Source: Syngnathus acus (Eukaryota; Chordata; Actinopteri; Syngnathiformes; Syngnathidae). From it: a stretch of DNA of 64,000 nucleotides. Position numbers and translations under genes: made by a program. How positions within the stretch are numbered: the first letter of the stretch is position 1; every line of letters starts with the position of its first letter. A model generated the notes under the pieces. The model saw only the letters and a list, made by a program, of their open reading frames with translations, did no database searches and had not been told where the DNA came from. Positions 1 through 11,958 of this stretch are shown one piece after another. The stretch covers positions 4,724,000 to 4,787,999 of the forward strand of contig NC_051098.1 of NCBI RefSeq assembly GCF_901709675.1. The letters run 5' to 3'.

Positions 1-346
1 ACGTCATTCAACTTCCGGCCTTCTATCCAATCAATGTCCTTTATTTTGAGACGCTTCGCCCAAGCGAAAAATGATTGGTTGGTTTAATCTTGATGTGCGT
101 GTTTTGAAATGTTCGACGAGGTCATAGGACCGTTGATTTCAGACCAGTACATGTTGTCAGAATTAGTCGTCAACGACAATTCGGGTGTAACAACAGCATT
201 TCTTCTGCACGTACTGTTGAACGGAGATTTTTACGTTTATCATTGCTAACACTTCTGTTGTGGATTTATGCCTGTGCAATTTCTTTCAAGACACCCAGTG
301 TAAATATTGCATTTTCCTCCCAGCAGGGTTGAAAGGGTAAGTCGAA

Positions 347-3300
347 ATGGCACTCATGAATCTGGGCGTTAAGGCGCTACTTGGCTGGGTAAGTTAACGC
401 CACCGTGGCTCGTAGTATTTTAAGTTTTGACCTAACTTCGTCCATGCTGTGTTTGCAGATAAGTAATCTCACGTTGCCCCACCGAGCGATCAAAAACATC
501 GAAGAGTTACAGAATGGGGAGTTGCTGCTTCATGTTGTTTATCAAATGTGAGGACTGTACATTAACAATGACGTTTATTCAAGACAGCCTCGATTGTTTA
601 CTCTTGTTTTCCCTACTTCTTACTTTTATCCTGCTTTCTTTTTTCCACCACAGGAAAAAGGAACAACCTCCTTCAATAACATCACCGAGAGAACGTTTTA
701 AAGCCATTGCAGAATTTGTGGAGAGTGAGTTTCTGACGTAAATGTCTGGGCATGTTTTTTTCCCCCTCGGATACGTATTGTTCTACTCAGTACATACTTT
801 GATCAGAATAGGGAGGCAGACCGAAAGAAATAGGCAGGTCGGTAAAGTGTGTCACATTACTTTTGGTGTTGCCCAACCCTTAATAAGCCACTTGCACATC
901 CAATCTGCGCATGCATAAGAATCAAGTGTTCAAATATGGCTATTAAACAATAATCAGTTTTGTATAATACTTTATATGCAAGCACTTGGCTTTGAGTCTG
1001 AAATGAAAAATCGAAAGGTGCACGAGAGAATGTTTTAAAGCCATTGCAGAATTTGTGGAGTGAGTTTCTGACACACTACGTCTGGGCTTGTTTTTTTTCC
1101 CTCGCGTTACGTATTGTTCTATTCAGTACATTCCAATGTTTTTTTAGTCTCGAACATTAGTGTACAAAAAACACCATTGCAAAGCATTGTAAAGCTACGT
1201 TTAGTTTCATTCTTCACAATTTCTTTTTCAGTTGCACCTTCTGATAGAACACTATGTTTTAATGTCTAATCTCTTATGTGAAAAACATTATTTCAACTTA
1301 ATGTTTTGTGATTGGACAGAGGTTTGCAGATTCAGCGCGACCCAAAGTTGTTCATTATCCTGGGACAACATAAATAATGGAATCAACTTGACTTTGGAAA
1401 TAGCAAAGGTACACAAAGCTGTTTTGCATCATATGTACATATAAGTTATATTGTGGCACACCAATATTGTCTTTGTCCTTTGTCAACTGTGTTATGACTC
1501 ACTAGTTGGCAGTCAGAGATTAAAAATGTGCTTCTGCCACAATAATATTGCCGTCTTTCATTGTTCTTAGTAGGTGTTCGAATAAACTGTCTCCTGAATA
1601 TAGTGGTCAAGAACAATGACATCCTTCTATTGTTTTATACACAAGGTAATGGAAAATGTCTGGCCTGCTCTTTTTAGGTGCTGTTGTTGCTGGTTTACCA
1701 TGACATGATGAGTGAACGGTGCACACTTAAAACCTTGGACTGTGAGGTGGAGGTAAGCGGGCACAATTGTTTTTGCTGAAACTATGAAAATACGATGCAG
1801 TTTTAATGTTTTTTTTTCATTCTGTGCCATTGTAACAATATTTCCATTTCTGCTTGTCAGGGGGAGATTGCAAATCTGACTGTTTCTTATGTGATGGAGA
1901 ATGAGGGCAGAGTTTATATGAGTAGTAGTCTTGATGCCTACTTGGCAAGGCAATGTGAGTCTCGTATCCATTCTTGCATTTGACTCGTGGGTGTGCTTTC
2001 AGGTTTTTGAATGCTCATTGGAATGTTTGACTTAATCCTTCAGATTTGCCTGTGACTCCTGAAATATTCGCTAGAACGACAAGCACCTCTACTTCCAGTT
2101 TATCGACAGCCTCTACACTCTCCGATGAAGACTCCCCGGTGTTCCATCGCACAAAGAAAATCACCTTTGTCGATATGCACACTGTGGCATCATCTTCTTC
2201 CAGGTATCATTGACTAATGTTAATTATATATTGCTGGCATTGGTCCTACTTTTGGTCAATGTTTTGAACTTTTTAGGATGCTTGGAGCTTGGCCATTTGT
2301 TGTTTACAAAACATCTCATGAGTTTGACTCAAATACTTAACTGTACAAAAGAAAAAGACCTTGACACCTATGTGAGTTAATTAGATTGAAAGCATTAAGT
2401 ATTTATTCATTTTTCTTGAATATTTATTTCCACAGCAAATCTCCTCTTCAAGATATAATGAACACTCCCAAATTCCAGTTGAGGAAGATTCAGCGGGAGA
2501 TGATCAGAGAGCGAGATTATAGGGATGGACTGGAGAAGGAGCTCGCTGGGAAAATTAGCCTCATTGCACAAAGAGGTACTCACTTTATGTTTTTGTTTTG
2601 TATTTATGATGATTGACAAATGATATAGAAAATAAAAAGTGCACACAGATTATATTGCATGCCTTGCCTTTAATGTTTTTGTTTCCTTCTGTTTACATTT
2701 TCTTTAGAATCTCACATTAACCAGCTGCAGTATCATTTGGACAAGATGAAAAGGGAACAAACAGCTAATGAGCTCAGCACCAGGGAACAAATCAATGAAC
2801 TTGAGACAAAGAATAGCTTGTAAGACCAACTCTCCTCTCTATATACCCAAAAATAAATGGGCTGTGATTCACTATTTCCACATTTCTTTCTTTCAGGTTA
2901 CAACAGCGACTCAACGAGCTTCTAAAAGAAAACAAAGAGGGCAAAAGTTCCTTTTCGCTGACGGAACGAAAAGTGAATGAACTTGAAGAGGAAAACGGCG
3001 TCCTCTCTTCACAGGTATGAACACTTGCTCAAAGCTTGTGAGAGGCACTCTGTTCTCGACTACATTTTTTGTGGTCATTTTGTAAAATGTCCATGTATGT
3101 ATAAAATACACATGGCCATTGGTCACATTGGAATGAATTTCCTCAGATGCGTACAGTGCGTGCGCAGCTGTCTAGGTGTCAAGCTGAAGTTGTCAGGCTG
3201 ACAGAAAGCCAAGCGTCTCTTCAAGAGGAGTGGAGAACCAAAGAGGACTACTTAAACTCTGAACTTAGTCAAGCCACTGCACAAAAGGTAGGAGTTTCAT

Positions 3301-6300
3301 ACTATGATTAGCACATGCCAAGATGTTTTTTTTGTGAGAATCCATCACAGTTTGCATAGTTAATCGCAATCACAATATTTAGTGAATAATTTGCAATTAC
3401 GGGTAGATTGCTTTCCAAAAAACGTTCAGCACCCAATCACAATTGCAGAAACTTTGACTTAATGTATCTTGGCCCTGAAGTCTTTATAGAAGAGCCCCTT
3501 ATCTAGTCTGTGCGGTACAATTTTTATCTTAATTCCTTTTTCATTCCAGGAGCTGCTGACTGAACAAATTCAGATACTCCAGGGAAAGATATCATGTTTG
3601 GAAGAAGAAATTAGAGCAGCCACAAAGCAAGATGTTGGCGAAAACATGGGACCAGTTATTGAGGTAAAGTATTATGAAATTAATGTTTTGTGCATTGTTT
3701 ATTTTGTAAAACTATTTGCTTAAATCTTTTTAAATTGTCAGAGAGATGAGCTGGATTGTGAAATTGTCCGCTTAAAGAATGAGCTGGACAGCACATTTTG
3801 CTGCTTGAAGAAGGCCGAGGCCAACGTGGAGGCTAAAACGCAGCAGCTTTCAGACTTTGAGCAAAAAATCGCCCAACAAAAAGAACAACTGGAGCAACAA
3901 AAACTGTACATTAAAGATATTGTTCAGGCCAAGGATCGGATCTTGATGGAGCTGCAAAAGGAAATCTCTGAGCAGAGAATAGCCCTTCAGAAAGAGATTG
4001 AGCATCTTAAATTTCACCTCGAGCAAGCGGAGCAGCAGAAAGCCCAGCAGATTAGTGAACTACAGAAGGTTATTGCTGCTTTACAGCAAGAACTGGACAC
4101 CCTTAGGGAAACTAGTCGAGAAAAGGAACAGCTCCTTGATCAGACCAAACAAAAAGTGAAAGAGCTCGAAACCAAGTTTGAAGATCTAACATCAGTCTTG
4201 GTGGATAAAGATAATGAAATTAACATTCTCAAGAAAGAAGTTAACGTTTTTACAATTGAAACTATGAAAACTAAAAATGAAATTGAAACCAAAGACCAAC
4301 TGCTGTCCCAGCTACATCTGGAGAGTTCTAACCAGCAAGACATTCTCCAGAATCAAATCCAGACTTTGACGGTTGAAGTTGAAAACCTTGGTTTGACTGT
4401 CCAACGCGCTGAACAGGAAGTCCAACTTAAACGTGATCTTTTGGCTCAAACCAAACAAGAGTATATCAAGGAGAAGGATGTACTTCAGCAACAGATTGCA
4501 ACCAGTGAGGAGGAGACTTGCAGGCTTCGCTCAGAGATCGATGCCAAAAATGAGCAGCTTGTCATCTTACAGAAGGACACTTCCAATCAGTCTGAAATCC
4601 TCCAAGAGCAGATGAACCATCTTACAAGTCAAGTTGAAAGCCTTACTAACTCTTTGACAAAGGCTGAAGACAATGTCAAGTCTCTGCAGGAGCTTCTGGT
4701 GAAGCAGGAGCAGGAAAGTGCTGGTCAAAAAGATCTTTTGCAGCAGCAACTGATTGCTTCTGAAGAGAGTGTGAGGACAATGCAAGTGGAGATCCAGACT
4801 AAGGAGGACCAAATCACTTCACTAAATAAGCAGTTTTCAAAGAAGTCGGAACGTCTTCACCAAGACATCCAAAGTTTGGAGGAACAGGTAAAAAGCCTCA
4901 GTTTATCCTTGAAGAACGCTGAAGGGAATCTGAAATCCAAGGAGACTCTTTTTGCCGAGCAGCATTCACAGAGTACCCTGCAAATCGAGGCACTGCAGAC
5001 ACAGATGATTTCTTCTCAGCAAGAAGTGAGCAGACTGATTTCACAACTTCATGACAAAGAGGAGCAGCTCAGTCTGCTCGCGAATACAAGCTCTGAGCAA
5101 TCTGAATTGCTTGAAAAGAAGATTAATGGTCTGGACAAACAACTGGAGAGTGTGAACGATTCTCTCCGAATTACCAAGGACCAAGTGAAGGCCAAGGAAG
5201 ATTTAATTGCCAAGCTGGAGAAAGAGAATTCTTTCCACACAGAGACACTCAAAAAGGACAATATGGAGCTTTTGGAGGAGGCCAAACAACTCAAGGAGGA
5301 ACTCCAAACCAAAGAAAGCCAGTTTAACCTATTTAAGGTAGAGAGCAGCGAGCAGTCTGAGGTGCTGAAGGATGAGATTGAGGCTCTTAAGAACCAAATA
5401 AAAAAGCTAACGGAATCTCTTCAAGCTACACAAGAACAAGTCAAAGCAAACGTTGATCTCCTGGCAAACAAGGAAATGGAAATTTCAAAGGAAAGGAACA
5501 AGTATGAAAGCTTAATGGAGTCCTCTTCAGAGCAGGTGACCACGCTGAAGGAGCGTATACGGAATCACGAGGAACAGCTTGTGACTTTGAAAGAAGAAGA
5601 TTCTTCACAAACAGAAATGCTACAGAAGGAGATGAGTCAGCTCAAAGAGCAGTTGGCATTGATGAACAATTTGCTCTCCAAAGCCGAGCAGAGGGTTCAG
5701 GCCCAGTTGGCTGTGATAACCGCACAGGAGCAGGAATGTGCTCACCAGAAAGAGCTTCTGCAACATCAGCAGTCTGCGTCAAAGGCTGAGATAAGAAAAA
5801 TGACGGCGGAGATCCAAGTTGGAAAGGAACGTATCATGCAATTGAATGTCAACTCTGAGGAGTCTGGTCAAGAGGTGCAATCTTTAAAGGAACAAGTACA
5901 GTCTCTTGAAGTTTTTCTCAGAAAGGCTGAAGAAGATGTTCGATCTAAAAATGAATTGTTGACGCAGCAGAAGATAGAAATAGACATAACTCTTCAGGAG
6001 AAGCAACAAAAAGATGAGCTACAAGAGAAACAGATTTCCTCCTTTGAAAATGAGATCCTTAAACTCAGAGAATGCTGCGATGAGAAGCAAACACTCCTCA
6101 TCAAGACTGAAGAGCAACTTGACATGCTCAAGTCTGAGTTGGTTGCCGTCAAAACACAATCAGACGAGAAAGACCACAGCCTCGACACCCTCAGCGCTGA
6201 GGTTGCCGCCCAAGCTAAATTGCTTGAAAAATCAAAACAAGAAGCTCAGGACAATGCCAACATGCTTGTGAAGATCCAGGACGAAGCATCCCAACAAAAC

Positions 6301-9300
6301 ATTGCACTTCAGCTTGAGGTAGACGACCTTAAGAGACATTTGGAAGTCATTACCCAAGAACTTCAAGACAAAGGCCAAGAGTTACTTCAAAGAAATCAAG
6401 GATCTGCGGAGCTAATGGAGAATCTGAAGATGCAGCTGTCTGCATCACAGGCAGAGGTGAGCAAGATGAAGGTGGAGATCCAAGCTAAAGAGGAATATGT
6501 CATGCAATTGAAAGACGCTAACTTTGCGCAGTTGGACTTGGATGTTCAATTTAAGAGTGATCAACAGCAGGAAGAAGCTGACAGAACCCTACAGAATGAC
6601 AAGCTCCTACAAAAACAAATTTCATCGTTTGAAGAGGAGATTCTGAAGCTCAAAGAATGTAATGATGAGAAGCAGGAACTCCTCAATCGGGCTGAAAAGA
6701 AACTTAACGTGCTCCAGACTGAGTTGGCTGCCATGAAAACCATAACGGCCCAAAAGGATAAAGACCAGAAAGCTCTGGAGAAAGAAGTGGCTATGCTGAT
6801 ATTGGAGAAGGAGAGACTTGTTCAGACCAAGCAGGCCACAGAAAGAGAGAATTTGGCCTCACTTAAAATGGAGCAAGCGCTCAAGGAAGAGCTTGAATCA
6901 TTGAAGATGGAAAAAGCTCTGCTCTTAAAAGAAATGGAAAAAAAACAGGAGACCAAGTGGATCAAGAAGGATTTGCAGGAGCAACTTGTGGCAAAAATGG
7001 AGGCTGTGGAACACTACAAAGCTCAGGTAGGTGTGAACTCGGGTCGACGTGCATTCATCGGTACTTTTCTGTTCGGCGACTATAATGCAAACATCAAATG
7101 TAGATGGAAAAGGCTGTGAGTCATTACAATGACAAGAAACAGCTTCTCCAGGAGAGCCAAGAGGAAGTGGCCAAGCTGAAGCACACCCTGGAAGTAAAAG
7201 AGCGGGAAGTGAACGCCAGTGGTACGGAGCTCAAATTGCTCCAGCTGCAATTGGAAAAGGCTCAAAGCAAGGAAAAGGACATGCTGAGCAAGCTGGCCCG
7301 TTTGGAGGCACAGGTTGGTTTTGATATTAAAGAGAGAAAATGGCAGTTTGAATCACAATTGCAATCTTGCGAAGGAAATAAAAAATCACTTTTAGATTAT
7401 TTTCCCCAAATGGTAGTGCAAATGCAGATTGTCCTCATTAAGGTTATGTGGGATGCTGCAGGGACTGTCTCATTTCTCATTTTCACATTGACCTACTTCA
7501 GGATTGATGTCAGTGCCATTGCACCATTTGATAACTTCTTAAACCAGTTTCGCTTCATTACACCATTATAATGGCCGTGTCTCTGTTACAAAGCTGTGTG
7601 TGACCAGCAGAGGCGTAGCCAGGAATTTTTCCAGTAGGGGCGCACGCCCACAGGAAAAAAAATCGAACATCACCCACGCCGTTCGCTGATCGCTAAAACA
7701 ACATCCGGGTCCGGGAGGCAAACGGTGAATGGACAACATCACGCACATAGAATAGCGCAAGCACATTCGCGCAAGACCGAAAGAAAAAAACGGCATGAAA
7801 ATGAAGAATCGAAAAAGCTCGATTTCTTTCAACCGGGGCGCAGGGAGTCCTAACCGGGGCGCCGCCCCGGCTTGGCTACGCCTCTGGTGACCAGAGTGCA
7901 TTTAGTTGTGTCAGTGACCTCTCTGATCTCTGAAATGAGTGCCTTTGCTGTAAACAAAACAAAATGAAGCATGTTTCAAGTTCTCCTTTTCTCACTTGTG
8001 CTTGTGCTAAGGTGGCCTTTTCTGACCTCAACCTGCACGCACACAATCAAATCCCCGACCGTCAAGGAGAAACATCGGAGATGTGTTACCTGGAACTTCC
8101 AGACGTGAACTCAAAGGTTCTTCAAGTGGAGCCAAAGAGAATGATGAGCTCAGACAGTCTGGACCAAAGCTCCCTCGAAGACTCGCTGAACAGCACAAGG
8201 TAAAAAATGTTGCTCTGTCTAAAGTGAACTAAAATTCCTCAAAGGGAAAAATTTGACAAAATCATCTGTGCCAGCAATTATGTGATGCTAAATTTAATTG
8301 GTGTGATTTGTCCTTCAATTTGACAGGAAGCTTTCGGCGCCTGGTGAATCGAGCACGCCGCTTGTCCGTAGTTCTGAAAGACTGGCGGCCAAACGTCGTG
8401 GTCTGAAGGCAGAGTCACTGGAAACTCTTTATTTTACACCAATAAATACAAGACACGTCCACAGGTACCAAACGGCAGCCAATACAGATTTGCAATTTTA
8501 CCTCGGTGTGCTACTTGCTTGGTGATGATGTAAACAAACAAAGACAACTCAGTATTGATATTCTCTTCTAGAGCAACTGCGGAAATCAAAACAGAAATGG
8601 ATTTCCCTTGCTTAAACCCATCGTCATCTGTCAAAAGACGGAGGACGACGCAGGTTATAAACATAACCATGACAAAGGTAAGTGAAACTTGTTGATATGA
8701 TTCTGAACTTTTTTTATATTAGACCAACCGGCATTTCTTCAATTGCATGTTACTCTTATCAAGGGTGTGAAAACTTTCTCCTTCAAGCATTGTATGGTAA
8801 ACCCCTCTGCAGAAAACTCCAGGTGGCGTTGAACATGATGAGACGTTCTACAGCCTGGCTTCAGCTCAATCGCAGCCCAACCTCTCCGGTGCCCGTGGCG
8901 CACGCCCTGCGTTCATGGAGCTCTCCGACACGCCGGCGAAAATGACCGGAGCTGTCAGCGACCAGCTCAGCGGTCTTCCTGGTTATCGGCGGAGCACGAT
9001 CCATTCGCAGAGTAAGTTTGAACCGAGCAGCGCCACAGCAGAAATTTACCCAAAAAATAACTGAAGTCCTTCCAATGTGTTTAGCCACAAGTACGTTTTG
9101 CGTCGGGGCAGTGAACGAGCCAGAAGGTGCGCCTGATGATTGGATGAGGATTGCTGAGCTCCAGGCCAGGAACAAAGCCTGCCTTCCTCATCTCAAGAGC
9201 AGCTATCCTGTCGAGTTTGAGGTTGGAAGTTTCTCTACTTTTGTAACACTTGGAGTCGTTATAGTTATGTTATTTGAGAGAGAAATGTTCTACCAAAAAT

Positions 9301-10732
9301 TTGAATTGCCAGTTTATTTATTTTTTTTACATCTTTTACTTTTATCAGTTCAACATCTTTTCTGATTACTGTGAGGATTTTCTTTCATTAAGAGAATTTG
9401 GACTCTGGAAACCAGTTTACATAAAAATACTGAATTTTAAAGAACCCAAGTTACAATGCCAGTTTATGTTACCAATTGGAACCCTTCTCTCCCTTTAGAA
9501 TGGCTTCAAGACCGCGCTGACATTCACCGACGAAGATGTCCGCACTGGTGACCCAACGGAGACCATTCGTCGAGCATCCGTCATGCCGGGCCAGCTGCAA
9601 GAATCCGTCGCTTCCCATCGCCTCTCCCTTGCAGCGCCACACTCGAGTAGCACATCCAGCATCCGCTCTCACCGTCTGTCCTTGATGGCGGGCTACCCAC
9701 CATCTAAATCGGTCAGCTCGTCTCAGCTGAAAAGCCCGAGATGCTCAAAGAGGTCTGCGTCCACGTTGTCTGTTACTCAGACTTCACCCGAGGTGGGTCT
9801 GTTTGTCATATTGGCAAATCAAAGATTGTTTGGATTTAAGATGCTTTTATTTTTTCCTTTTCAACCATAATCTATTATTTTATTTTCTAAAACCTTTATT
9901 TTCCAGGAAAAATGCCTTTGTTTATTTTTGAAGTCCCTTTATTTTGTTTCCTTTCCTTTTTAACCATAATAAATTATTTTACTTTCTAAAACATTTGCCA
10001 GAAAAAAATGAAAGCTACCTGCTTCCCCCGTCCCCTGACTCCTAAAAACAAGAACATGAACAGCGGATCCACCAACTCAAACCTTCACCCCGCCCTTAGC
10101 CCGGTGAGTTTGAAAAACTCCTTATGTCATAAGAAATGTATCCCTTGTGAAACAATTATGGTAAATTCCACCAGCAGAAATTACTCATACAAATTGACTC
10201 ACTTTCTTTGTGAAACAAATTTCAAAATGTGACAGGTTTCAAAAAGGAAACGGTCAGCTAATCAGACTTCTCCTTTTATCTTCTCAGGTTGACCGCAGGG
10301 AGTCCATGATGTTCACCATTGAGAACACCCCTAAGAACAGCAGCAACTACCTCAAAAGAGGCCTGAATAAACTCCGTAGCTCCACCCGCAAGTCACCAGG
10401 CAAAACCTCCAAGAAATCTCCCGTGAAGACCGCGCACAAAGAAAATAAACAGGCCGCCACTTCTCGTGCTGTGGCGGGCCGAGTTGGAAGCTTCAAGTCA
10501 CCCCAAGTGGTCGCCAAAGAAAACAAGAAGACGTCTCAAAATGTTGTCAAGTCTCCACGGTTGACGGAAAGCGCTCGTAAGGTATGAACATGCTCTTGGA
10601 GGTAGAGATGGATAAAGAAATTCCTACCTACTCAGTGATTTTATCTGGCTCACCATTTACGTTCAAATCCTGGAAGTGTTTTTAGTGTTCGTGGTTAATC
10701 CTAATCCTCTTTTCAGGAATGAGTCCGTCAAT
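347..10732 (+). CDS. numa1: NuMA1, nuclear mitotic apparatus protein 1, intact copy (23 coding exons)
   Basis: Coding exons read with GT/AG borders and consistent phase: 347-388, 459-547, 654-724, 1320-1408, 1678-1752, 1861-1954, 2044-2203, 2436-2575, 2708-2819, 2897-3014, 3147-3287, 3550-3663, 3742-7026, 7104-7313, 8012-8199, 8327-8464, 8572-8677, 8813-9011, 9085-9221, 9499-9792, 10002-10103, 10288-10581, 10727-10732. The sum is 6,204 nt, giving 2,067 residues; human NuMA1 is about 2,115. The order is an N-terminal globular domain (exons 1-6), a long coiled coil (exons 8-14) and a basic tail. Family marks in the tail are SLETLYFTP, RRRTTQVINITMTK, DETFYSLASAQSQPN (the LGN/GPSM2-binding area), DDWMRIAELQARNK, CFPRPLTP and the CDK-type site ENTPK. 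NuMA1 links cortical LGN to dynein and focuses spindle poles. Exon 4 start (1320) was chosen by phase and is the least certain border. The last exon adds one codon then TGA. Confidence 0.93.
3742..7026 (+). other. numa1: numa1 giant exon 13: continuous coiled coil with 85-residue repeats
   Basis: This single exon of 3,285 nt encodes 1,095 residues with no stop, rich in E, Q, K and L and nearly free of P and G, as expected for coiled coil. Six consecutive units of exactly 85 residues lie at 4324-4578, 4579-4833, 4834-5088, 5089-5343, 5344-5598 and 5599-5853. Each opens with a motif like SSEQSE, TSNQSE or SSNQQD, and most carry an AE near residue 30 and an EI.(T/A)K(D/E) motif near residue 71. 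A seventh, shorter unit follows. Farther on, a different module (ISSFE.EILKL.EC.DEK) occurs twice, 195 residues apart. Confidence 0.85.
7608..7886. mobile_element. hAT-type MITE in numa1 intron 14, with 8-bp TSD
   Basis: The 279-bp element has terminal inverted repeats (CAGAGGCGTAGCC at the left, its near complement GGCTACGCCTCTG at the right). It is flanked by the 8-bp duplication GTGACCAG at 7600-7607 and 7887-7894. The second numa1 copy has the empty site with a single GTGACCAG near 27,040. It has no coding capacity. Confidence 0.92.
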
Positions 10733-10809
10733 TACAAAAATCTTCCTGGAAGAATGACAAGGTCTATGATCAATGAAAATGATTTGGTTGCTGCTTTTAG
10801 TTTCTTGTA

Positions 10810-11541
10810 CCGTATTTTCCTGGACTATAAGGCACACCTAAAAACCTCAAATTTTCTCAAAAGCCGACAGTACGCCTTATCCGTCCGGTGCGCCTTATAT
10901 ATGGACCAAATTCCGTCCTGCGGGCCAAATGCGGCCCGCGTCTAAATTTAAACCGACCCGAAGCATTGTGTCATAAAATCAATCATAAGTGGCCCACCGA
11001 AGACTATGAATCACGAATCAAAAAGACTCTGGATCATTATTTCGTGATTATAAAGTAATTTGTTGCGTCTGAAGTTGAAATAAATAAGATAAAATGGAGA
11101 ATGATTTGATTTGGATTCAAAATCTGGCATGGCACAACCTGGCCTGTTTACTGCTGTCACAAACACCAATATCACCCTTCTTATTCATACAACAATAAAA
11201 CAAATTTAATACATCTAATGAAAAATTCATTCAACTTTCATAAAATTGTTAATTTGTTATTATTTTAATCTTTAACTTTTCTGGTAGTGCAATTGCCAAC
11301 AGATTCTCATTTGCAACATCAACCTATCGGCAAAGGATATAGTAAAGGATATAGTTACATATTTACAAGTTCATTCACAATGGTAATGGTTTGTGGAATG
11401 TCGGTGCGAACGGTCGGCCCCTATACAGGACTGTCTCAGAAAGTTAATGGTGCGCCTTATAGTCCGGTGCGCTTTATATATGGACAGAGTTTTAAAATGG
11501 GCCATTTATTGAAGGTGTGCCTTATAGTCCGGAAAATACGG
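10810..11541. mobile_element. TA-flanked inverted-repeat element (MITE) in numa1 3' UTR region
   Basis: The 732-bp element begins CCGTATTTTCC and ends GGAAAATACGG, with TA on each side (10808-10809 and 11542-11543). Subterminal sequences rich in 'ccttatagtccg' recur inward from both ends. The second copy reads through the site with one TA (near 30,095), so the insertion came after the duplication. No transposase ORF was seen. Confidence 0.88.
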
Positions 11542-11821
11542 TACTTGTTTGTGGCATCTGGTGGTTGGCTCACAATAACAAACTCTGGTGATCAAGTTAC
11601 TGGGTGTAAATGCTTCTTACATGATTGTGCTATTTAAATTTTGTGCTAAAAAAAATTTCTGCATTCTAATCTTTTTTTTTTTTTATCCTACAGGTGAAGA
11701 GGAGGATGTTGAACTGATGAAAAACTTAAGTGTTCAGTTGTATTTTTTAATCTATGCACTTTTCATTTTTGACCACTACCTTCTTGTAATGGTTCTTTCT
11801 GTATTGTCTTATTACTTGTAC

Positions 11822-11827
11822 AATAAA
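11822..11827 (+). terminator. numa1: numa1 polyadenylation signal AATAAA
   Basis: AATAAA lies about 1.1 kb beyond the numa1 stop, just after a probable 3' UTR exon whose acceptor is near 11,694. The same motif is kept in the second copy at 31,230-31,235. The naalad2 signal on the other strand (11,896-11,901) is about 70 bp away. Confidence 0.6.
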
Positions 11828-11895
11828 ATTCTCTACGTAAAGCTTTTAAACATTACAAATGCATCAGTTGATTACATTTTCAGTGAGTCCCATCC

Positions 11896-11901
11896 TTTAT
11901 T
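11896..11901 (-). terminator. naalad2: naalad2 polyadenylation signal AATAAA
   Basis: TTTATT on the + strand reads AATAAA on the - strand, about 60 bp beyond the naalad2 stop codon at 11,959-11,961. This gives a very short 3' UTR. Confidence 0.55.
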
Positions 11902-11958
11902 AAGTCAAGGCACATTTAGTTTGAAAAAGTTGCTAGCTCATCTTATCTCATGTGTGCA

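Noticed and set aside
1232-1444. Upstream extension of numa1 exon 4 to 1,232
   Set aside because: Phase from exon 3 and the acceptor ATTGGACAG at 1,319 fit a start at 1,320; the longer frame would not join in phase from exon 3.
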